Origin: Kiloniellales bacterium
GTDB taxonomy: Bacteria; Pseudomonadota; Alphaproteobacteria; Kiloniellales; JAKSDN01
Assembly (NCBI GenBank): GCA_022360075.1
Contig: JAKSDN010000306.1
Coordinates: 1 to 11,077 of the forward strand
Direction of reading: 5' to 3'
Length of the DNA stretch: 11,077 nt
In this document: positions 6,765-11,077 of the stretch, piece by piece
Numbering within the stretch: position 1 is the stretch's first letter
Layout: each line of letters opens with the position of its first letter
Notes under the pieces: model-generated
The model's input: the letters and a program-made list of their open reading frames with translations, nothing else
What the model was told of the DNA's origin: nothing
The model's database searches: none
Position numbers and translations under genes: made by a program

Positions 6765-7210
6765 CAATTCCTCCCTGAAAACGGAGACTACCCGAGCGTC
6801 TGACCTGAATCTATGCTGCTGAGACGACGCTCGAACGTCTGGTCCTGGCTACTTTCGCCCTATCCGGTAGCCGGTGTTGGATGACAGGTCTGAGATCCAA
6901 AGCCGACATCGCGACCGCCGATCATGATTGACCGCCTCTAGTCGACAACAGTCTCCTCCGGATGGCCTGAGTAAGGTCTGCTCTTGGGCGCTCTCATCCA
7001 ACCTGTAGTCGCATTTGCATGAGCGGTCTGGCATTGGGAAGCCGACGTTCCGTCCAGCGAAGGCCAAGGGCGGCATCTGTCGCTCGCACGTCGCGGTCGT
7101 CTTGGCAGGATATTGGTCGCAACCATACAGTGCCAGCCGGCCTGTTCGCTATATCGCCAGTTGCTCGCTGAACCACCGCGAAGAGCGAGAGCGGCGTGGT
7201 GTCCCGGTGG
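6765..7210. other. Non-coding region between divergent operons
   Basis: About 450 bases separate the leftward nuclease operon from the leader of the rightward ParB-like gene; I find no supported gene. Short segments such as CCAAAGCCGACATC (near 6897) and GGGAAGCCGACGTTC (near 7037) resemble each other and look like decayed intergenic repeats. A 6-bp inverted repeat (CTCGCT 7164-7169, AGCGAG 7184-7189) lies near the right end. Promoters for both operons should be here, but only one weak candidate could be aligned, for the rightward gene. Confidence 0.45.
7102..7131 (+). promoter_or_regulatory. Candidate sigma-70-type promoter for the ParB-like gene
   Basis: TTGGCA (7102-7107) matches five of six bases of a -35 box. 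It is followed after 18 bases by TACAGT (7126-7131), four of six for a -10 box. The implied transcript would have a ~130-base leader containing the structured element at 7211-7267. In GC-rich DNA such matches are weak evidence. Confidence 0.25.
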
Positions 7211-7267
7211 CGGGTTCGGACGGCGAGAGAGAGGCTCTTGCCGGCCCGTCAGACCGGGAGATCCCAC
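7211..7267 (+). promoter_or_regulatory. Conserved structured leader, copy A, with the ribosome binding site of the ParB-like gene
   Basis: These 57 bases begin CGGGTTC, contain GAGAGAGGCT in the middle and end with GGGAGATCCC just before ATG 7268. The same elements in the same order recur at 9481-9535 before the DUF2958 gene. GGGAG (7256-7260) is the Shine-Dalgarno sequence. It is followed immediately by CCC, so a small hairpin could mask it. GGC/GCC arms flank the purine-rich centre less perfectly than in copy B. The repetition suggests shared post-transcriptional control or a duplicated leader. Confidence 0.6.
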
Positions 7268-9376
7268 ATGCCCAGATCCAAGGACGCGATCCAGAGCCTT
7301 CCGCTCGCCAACCTCGTGAAGTCCGACGCCAACCTCCGCAAGACCCCGCCCGGCGTGGCGGCGCAGGCCGAGCTCAAGGCCAGCATCGCCGCCCACGGCC
7401 TCCAGCAGAACCTGGTGGTCCGCCCGTCGCGCAAGAAGGGCGTCCACGAGGTGATCGCCGGCGGCCGGCGGCTCGATGCCCTCAAGGAGCTCCAGGCCGA
7501 GGGCGCCCTGCCGGCCGATCACGCCGTTCCCTGCCAGGTCCGCACCAAGAACCTGGAGGAGATCTCGCTGGCCGAGAACACGGTCCGAGCGCCCATGCAT
7601 CCGGCCGACGCGTTCGAGGCCTTCGCCAGGCTGGCTGACAAGGGCCGCTCCGCGGCCGCCATCGCCCGGCGCTTCGGCACCACGGAGCGGCACGTCCGCC
7701 AGCGGCTGAAGCTCGGCAAGGTCGCGCCGGAGCTCCTCCGGGCCTATCGCGACGGCGAGATGGACCTCGACATGCTGACGGCCTTCACGCTGTCCGACGA
7801 TCGCGAGGCGCAGCGCGCGGTGTGGAGCCAGGTGAAGGCGTCCTATCACCCCTCGGCCCACGGCGTCCGCCGGTTGCTGACCGAGACGGCGGTCCCGATC
7901 ACCTCCAGGCTCGGCCGCTTCGTCGGTGTCGAGGCCTACGAGGCGGCGGGCGGCCATGTCCTGCGCGACCTCTTCAGCGACCGGGATGAGGGCTACCTGG
8001 AGGACGCCGACCTGGTCCGGAAGCTGGCCCTGGAGAGGCTGGAGACCCGGGCCAAGGCACTCGAGGCGGAGTGGAGCTGGGCGAAGGCGATGCTCGACCC
8101 GGACTACGGCTTCGCGGCCGAGTTCGGCCGGGTCCATCCACGGCCCATCGGCCTGCCGGAGGCGGTCGCCAGGGAGATCGAGCGGATCGACGCCCGCCTC
8201 GGCGAGGTCGAGGAGCTCGACGACTCGGCCTGGACCGAGGCGGTCCAGGCTGAAGTCGAGAAACTCGCCGATCGCCGGCAGGAGCTCGACGCGGTTCTTC
8301 GCGCGCACATGGACTTCGCGGCCGAGGACAGGACCCGGGCCGGATGCGTCGTCACCATCGGGCCCGACGGCCAGGAACAGGTCCATGCGGGGCTCGTGCC
8401 CCGCGAGGCGCTCGAAGCCGAGGCCCGGAACGGCCATACGGAGGGTCTCGATCCCGCGCCCAGGGCCGGCAGGTCCGATACGGCGTCCGCGGCCCTGTCG
8501 CCCGAGCAGTCCCTGCGCAAGGAGACCGGCGTCAGTCAGGTGCTGATGGAGGACCTGAAGGCGCACCGGCTGCAGATCACCAAGGCCCACCTCGCGGAGG
8601 ACTTCGACACGGCCTTCGACCTGGCCCTGTACAGTCTCTGTCTCGGCGCGCACCACGGTGGATACCGGGCCAAGCCGCTCGACATCCGCGCGACGCCGAC
8701 ACACCAGCGGAGCTCGCTCAACGACCTGGACGGCACGCCGGCCGACCGGAGGCTGACGGCGCGTCGGGAGACCTTGCCGTGCGCCTGGCTGACCCTGCCT
8801 CCGGCCGAGGGCTTTGCCGCCCTCTGCGCCCTGCCGGCCGGGGAGAAGCAGGCGCTCTTCGCCTGGTGCGTCGCGCAGTGCCTGGAGGCGCAGCTCTCCT
8901 TCGAGGACCGGGCCGACCCGGTGATCGAGCAGGCCGGGCAACGGCTCGGCATCGACTTCGCCGCCCACTGGCGGCCCAGGGCGGACAACTACTGGAGCCG
9001 CGTGAAGAAGGACCACGCGCTGGAGACCGGCGGCCGGGTGCTGGGCCAGCGGTGGCAAAGGGATCATGCCAGGTTCAAGAAGCCGCAGATCGCGAAGGCG
9101 CTCGAAGCCGCCTTCTCCGGCGAGGGATCGACGAACTCCGGGCTCGACGCGGAGGCCCTGGCCAAGGCCGCCACATGGCTGCCGCCCGGGATGGCGTACG
9201 GCGCGGATGACGGAGAGGACCGACTTGGCAGCGCGGACGCCGCGATCAGCGCAGCCGACTCCGAGGCCATCGTTGCCGACGGATCGGAGACCGAAGAGCC
9301 CGAGGCGGTCGTGCTGCCGGAGTTCCTGACGGACGGCGGCGCGAACGCGGAAGCCGAGGCGGTCTCCCAGAGCTGA
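7268..9376 (+). CDS. Large ParB-like (ParB/RepB/Spo0J family) protein
   Basis: This protein has 702 residues from ATG 7268; the frame stays open upstream to GTG 7196, but only 7268 has a good ribosome binding site. The ParB N-terminal domain covers ~10-110: IAAHGLQQNLVVRP, then VIAGGRRLDALKEL (the GERR-like motif, here GGRR), then EEISLAENTVRAPMHPADAF. A helix-turn-helix follows at ~128-150 (AAAIARRFGTTERHVRQRLK). Residues ~255-345 are charged and helical, probably coiled coil (REIERIDARLGEVEEL, AEVEKLADRRQELDAV). The remaining ~350 residues have no domain I can name. Classical ParB is ~300 residues and sits beside parA; this one is more than twice as long with no parA in view, so a regulatory or other plasmid-maintenance role is as likely as segregation. 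Such long ParB-like proteins are, from memory, common on alphaproteobacterial plasmids near DUF2958 and MoxR genes, as here. A strong terminator follows. Confidence 0.88.
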   Translation: MPRSKDAIQSLPLANLVKSDANLRKTPPGVAAQAELKASIAAHGLQQNLVVRPSRKKGVHEVIAGGRRLDALKELQAEGALPADHAVPCQVRTKNLEEISLAENTVRAPMHPADAFEAFARLADKGRSAAAIARRFGTTERHVRQRLKLGKVAPELLRAYRDGEMDLDMLTAFTLSDDREAQRAVWSQVKASYHPSAHGVRRLLTETAVPITSRLGRFVGVEAYEAAGGHVLRDLFSDRDEGYLEDADLVRKLALERLETRAKALEAEWSWAKAMLDPDYGFAAEFGRVHPRPIGLPEAVAREIERIDARLGEVEELDDSAWTEAVQAEVEKLADRRQELDAVLRAHMDFAAEDRTRAGCVVTIGPDGQEQVHAGLVPREALEAEARNGHTEGLDPAPRAGRSDTASAALSPEQSLRKETGVSQVLMEDLKAHRLQITKAHLAEDFDTAFDLALYSLCLGAHHGGYRAKPLDIRATPTHQRSSLNDLDGTPADRRLTARRETLPCAWLTLPPAEGFAALCALPAGEKQALFAWCVAQCLEAQLSFEDRADPVIEQAGQRLGIDFAAHWRPRADNYWSRVKKDHALETGGRVLGQRWQRDHARFKKPQIAKALEAAFSGEGSTNSGLDAEALAKAATWLPPGMAYGADDGEDRLGSADAAISAADSEAIVADGSETEEPEAVVLPEFLTDGGANAEAEAVSQS

Positions 9377-9395
9377 CCCGCACACCCCCGAGGAA

Positions 9396-9436
9396 GGCCG
9401 GCGGGCGCCCGTGAGGGCCGCCCGCCGGCCTTTTTT
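9396..9436 (+). terminator. Intrinsic terminator after the ParB-like gene
   Basis: A perfect 12-bp stem (GGCCGGCGGGCG at 9396-9407 pairing with 9419-9430) closes an 11-base loop and is followed directly by six T (9431-9436). It starts 19 bases after the stop codon. The short T-run may allow some read-through; otherwise the DUF2958 gene needs its own promoter within the next ~100 bases. Confidence 0.9.
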
Positions 9437-9480
9437 GTGGAGGCACGTTCGAGAGGGAGAGGGCCGGGCCCTGCCGGCGA

Positions 9481-9535
9481 CGGGTTCCCGGGCGGGAGAG
9501 AGGCTTCCGCCGCCCGTCGCGGACAGGAGATCCCG
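9481..9535 (+). promoter_or_regulatory. Conserved structured leader, copy B, before the DUF2958 gene
   Basis: This 55-base element matches copy A at 7211-7267: CGGGTTC at the start, GAGAGAGGCT in the centre, CCCGTC afterwards and GGAGATCCC next to the start codon. Here the stem is clear, with CGGGCGG (9489-9495) pairing with CCGCCCG (9510-9516) around the purine-rich loop. AGGAG (9525-9529) is the ribosome binding site and is followed by TCC, which could pair with it. It lies between the terminator and the gene. Confidence 0.62.
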
Positions 9536-9975
9536 ATGGAGCTCATACCAGGGAGATCGAGCGGCTGCTGCTCGACAACGGCCGCCGGCCCGACCGGGAC
9601 CACGAGCCGGTGGTCAAGTTCTTCGATCCCTGCGGCGCAGCCACCTGGCTCGTCTCGCAGGCCGATCCCCAAGAGCCCGACGTCCTCTTCGGTCTGGCCG
9701 ATCTCGGCTACGGCTGCCCGGAGTTCGGCAGTCTGCGGCTCAGCGTGCTGCGCGACCTGAAGGGCGGCCTCGGCCTCGGTATCGAGCGCGACCTCTGCTT
9801 CGAGGCGCAGTACCCGCTCAGCGTCTACGCCGAGGCCGCCCGGCTCGCCGGCTCGATCGTCACCGCCACCCGGCTGCTCGACGCCGCCGCCCTGCGCCTC
9901 GGCCGCCTGAAGACCCCGGCAAGCGGGCAGGGCCATGGCCAAGCCAAGCCCGCCGAGCCGTCCGACCCAGAGTGA
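9536..9975 (+). CDS. DUF2958 family protein, interrupted by a one-base frameshift at codon 6
   Basis: ATG 9536, with AGGAG six bases upstream, begins MELIP, the usual start of DUF2958 proteins. The rest of the family match lies in another frame from GAG 9553 onward: EIERLLLDNG, then VVKFFDPCGAATWLVSQ, then LFGLADLGYGCPEFGSL and ERDLCFEAQYPLSVYAEAARL, ending at the stop at 9973-9975. One base is missing between CCA (9548-9550) and GAG (9553), most simply one G lost from a G-run, so as written the ATG frame does not produce the protein. With the base restored the product is 146 residues, somewhat longer than a bare DUF2958 domain because of a Pro/Ala/Gly-rich tail. A GTG at 9610 could start a truncated form, but it lacks a binding site and would remove conserved residues. 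The function of DUF2958 is unknown; it travels with plasmid genes such as its neighbours. Confidence 0.8.
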
Positions 9976-10021
9976 GAGAGGGGCCGTGAAGGGGTGAGCC
10001 CCGCCACGGGCGAGAGAGCGG

Positions 10022-10126
10022 ATCCCCGGACCTTCGTCCGGAGGATTGCCGGCCTGAGGCGGGGCGTCGCCCGCCGCCTTCGCCCAGGGGCGAAGCGGCT
10101 TGCCTCACCATCAGGGAGCCCTCCCC
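10022..10126 (+). promoter_or_regulatory. Highly structured leader of the MoxR-type ATPase gene
   Basis: Several inverted repeats lie in a row. CCGGAC (10026-10031) and GTCCGG (10036-10041) enclose a CTTC loop, extended by ATCC/GGAT (10022-10025, 10043-10046) around one bulged A. GGCGGG and CCCGCC then flank a six-base loop near 10059-10076. CTTCGCCC and GGGCGAAG stand almost back to back near 10079-10096. GGGAG (10114-10118) is the ribosome binding site eight bases before ATG; GGGA (10114-10117) can pair with TCCC (10122-10125). The two GAGAGAG tracts just upstream (about 9976-9984 and 10012-10018) recall the centre of leader copies A and B. Confidence 0.5.
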
Positions 10127-11077
10127 ATGAAACCCACCGACATCGCAACGGCGTTGCGTACGCTGATCCTCGCCAGGCGGCCCGCCTTCCTCTGGGGCGC
10201 GCCCGGCGTCGGCAAGTCCAACATCGTCGCCCAGGTCGCCCGCGAACTGGGTCGCCGGCTGATCGACGTCCGTGCCGTCCTGCTCGATCCCGTCGACCTG
10301 CGCGGCCTGCCGCACGTCAACGGCGACGGCCGGGCCCACTGGGCCGCGCCCGAGTTCCTGCCGCGCGACGGCGAGGGCGTGCTGTTCCTGGACGAGCTCA
10401 ACGCCGCGCCGCCCCTGGTCCAGGCCGCCTGCTACCAGCTCGTGCTCGACCGCAAGCTCGGCGAGTACGCCCTGCCGGAGGGCTGGGCGGTCGCCGCCGC
10501 CGGCAACCGCGAGACCGACCGCGCCGTGACCTCCCGCATGCCGTCGCCGCTCGCCAACCGCTTCATCCACCTCGACTTCGAGGTCGACCTCGACGACTGG
10601 TGCCAATGGGCGCTGCAGGCCGGCGTCGCGGTGGAGGTGGTCGCCTTCCTGCGCTACCGGCCCAACCTGCTGCACGCCTTCGACCCGGACCGCAAGGCCT
10701 TCCCCTCGCCGCGCTCCTGGCACTTCGCCTCCGACATCCTCGGCGCCCGGCCCGACGCCGCGGTCGAGTACGACCTGCTCGCCGGGGCCGTGGGCGCGGG
10801 CGCGGCGGCCGAGCTGGTCGGCTTCCTGAAGGTGTTCCGCCAGCTGCCGAGCCCCGACGCCGTGCTCATGGCGCCCGACACCGCGCCGGTCCCCGAGGAG
10901 CCGGCCACGGTCTACGCGCTCTGCGGCGCGCTCGCCCGCAAGGCCTCGCCGGCCAACTTCGACCGCGTGACCGCCTACGCCAGGCGGCTGCCGGCCGAGT
11001 TCGGCGTGCTGCTGGTCAAGGACGCCATCGCCCGGACCCCGGACTGCCAGCACACCCGGGGCTTCGTCGCCTGGGCC
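10127..11077 (+). CDS. MoxR-type AAA+ ATPase, 3' end cut by window
   Basis: The 317 codons visible from ATG 10127 run off the right edge. Walker A is GAPGVGKS at residues 24-31, Walker B VLFLDE at 85-90, sensor 1 AAAGNRETD with N127, a candidate arginine finger in ANRF (R145), and a sensor-2-like PSPRSW (R196). This is the order found in the MoxR branch of AAA+ ATPases. MoxR proteins act as chaperones that remodel or metallate partner proteins, typically paired with a von Willebrand A-domain protein encoded just downstream; that partner would be outside this window. Third codon positions are almost all G/C, as in the ParB-like gene, so both belong to the same old backbone. Family length suggests that little of the C-terminus is missing. 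Confidence 0.9.
   Translation, partial: MKPTDIATALRTLILARRPAFLWGAPGVGKSNIVAQVARELGRRLIDVRAVLLDPVDLRGLPHVNGDGRAHWAAPEFLPRDGEGVLFLDELNAAPPLVQAACYQLVLDRKLGEYALPEGWAVAAAGNRETDRAVTSRMPSPLANRFIHLDFEVDLDDWCQWALQAGVAVEVVAFLRYRPNLLHAFDPDRKAFPSPRSWHFASDILGARPDAAVEYDLLAGAVGAGAAAELVGFLKVFRQLPSPDAVLMAPDTAPVPEEPATVYALCGALARKASPANFDRVTAYARRLPAEFGVLLVKDAIARTPDCQHTRGFVAWA

Noticed and set aside
6795..6850. A promoter for the leftward nuclease operon (TTCGAG and TAGATT on the minus strand, 16 bases apart)
   Set aside because: Both boxes are poor matches and the spacing is short, so it cannot be separated from chance.
6938..9385. An 815-codon open frame on the minus strand opposite the ParB-like gene
   Set aside because: It is antisense to a gene with clear ParB and helix-turn-helix motifs. 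Its product is an Arg/Gly/Leu-rich mixture without motifs, the usual shadow in GC-rich DNA.
9545..9560. Programmed ribosomal frameshift in the DUF2958 gene
   Set aside because: There is no X-XXY-YYZ slippery heptamer and no downstream stem at the right distance, and codon 6 is an improbable place for one. A base loss is simpler.
9610..9975. Taking GTG 9610 as the true start of the DUF2958 gene
   Set aside because: It lacks a ribosome binding site and drops conserved residues that are encoded just upstream in the same frame; the leader and ATG at 9536 fit the family start.
9860..11053. A 397-codon open frame on the minus strand opposite the MoxR-type gene
   Set aside because: The plus strand holds intact Walker and sensor motifs. 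The minus product is low-complexity and has no ribosome binding site.
1..11077. CRISPR arrays, tRNA or rRNA genes, insertion sequences, attachment sites
   Set aside because: I found no regularly spaced repeats, no tRNA-like cloverleaf, no transposase or integrase frame and no flanking direct repeats.

Overview
The window is high-GC DNA with long open frames and strong G/C preference at third codon positions. It looks like an alphaproteobacterium (Rhodospirillales or Hyphomicrobiales type); I infer this from base composition and gene families, not from a marker gene. No tRNA, rRNA, CRISPR array, transposase or integrase is visible.

Layout. (1) Bases 2-1695 (+): two tandem genes that each fuse a minimal nucleotidyltransferase (MNT) domain to a HEPN domain. 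The first is cut by the window edge and is mosaic in codon use. The second has lost the conserved HEPN residues. (2) Bases 2051-3247 (+): a lone gene of lower GC for a protein resembling the DUF4365 nuclease-like family. (3) Bases 3598-6764 (-): a tightly packed operon read right to left. It encodes a chimeric ORF (class III cyclase N-terminus joined to the last ~42 residues of a type I restriction HsdS subunit), then a PD-(D/E)XK nuclease-like protein, an EVE-like/HNH endonuclease, and a second HNH endonuclease with a different N-terminal domain. This looks like a restriction or defence cluster, probably modification-dependent because no methyltransferase is present in the window. (4) Bases 7268-11077 (+): a very GC-rich accessory-backbone module with a 702-aa ParB-like protein, a strong intrinsic terminator, a DUF2958 gene carrying a one-base frameshift, and a MoxR-type AAA+ ATPase cut by the right edge. 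From memory, such genes occur together on large plasmids and integrated elements of alphaproteobacteria.

How it fits together. The ParB-like/DUF2958/MoxR block seems to be plasmid or integrated-element backbone. The stretch from about 1700 to 7200 is a lower-GC cargo island dense in nuclease-like genes. The MNT-HEPN pair on the left is also accessory. The most unusual items are: the cyclase-HsdS chimera, which suggests the nuclease operon is the surviving 3' part of a decayed type I restriction locus; a near-identical ~55-base structured leader in front of both the ParB-like and DUF2958 genes; the frameshifted DUF2958 gene; and the domain-swap signature in the first MNT-HEPN gene.
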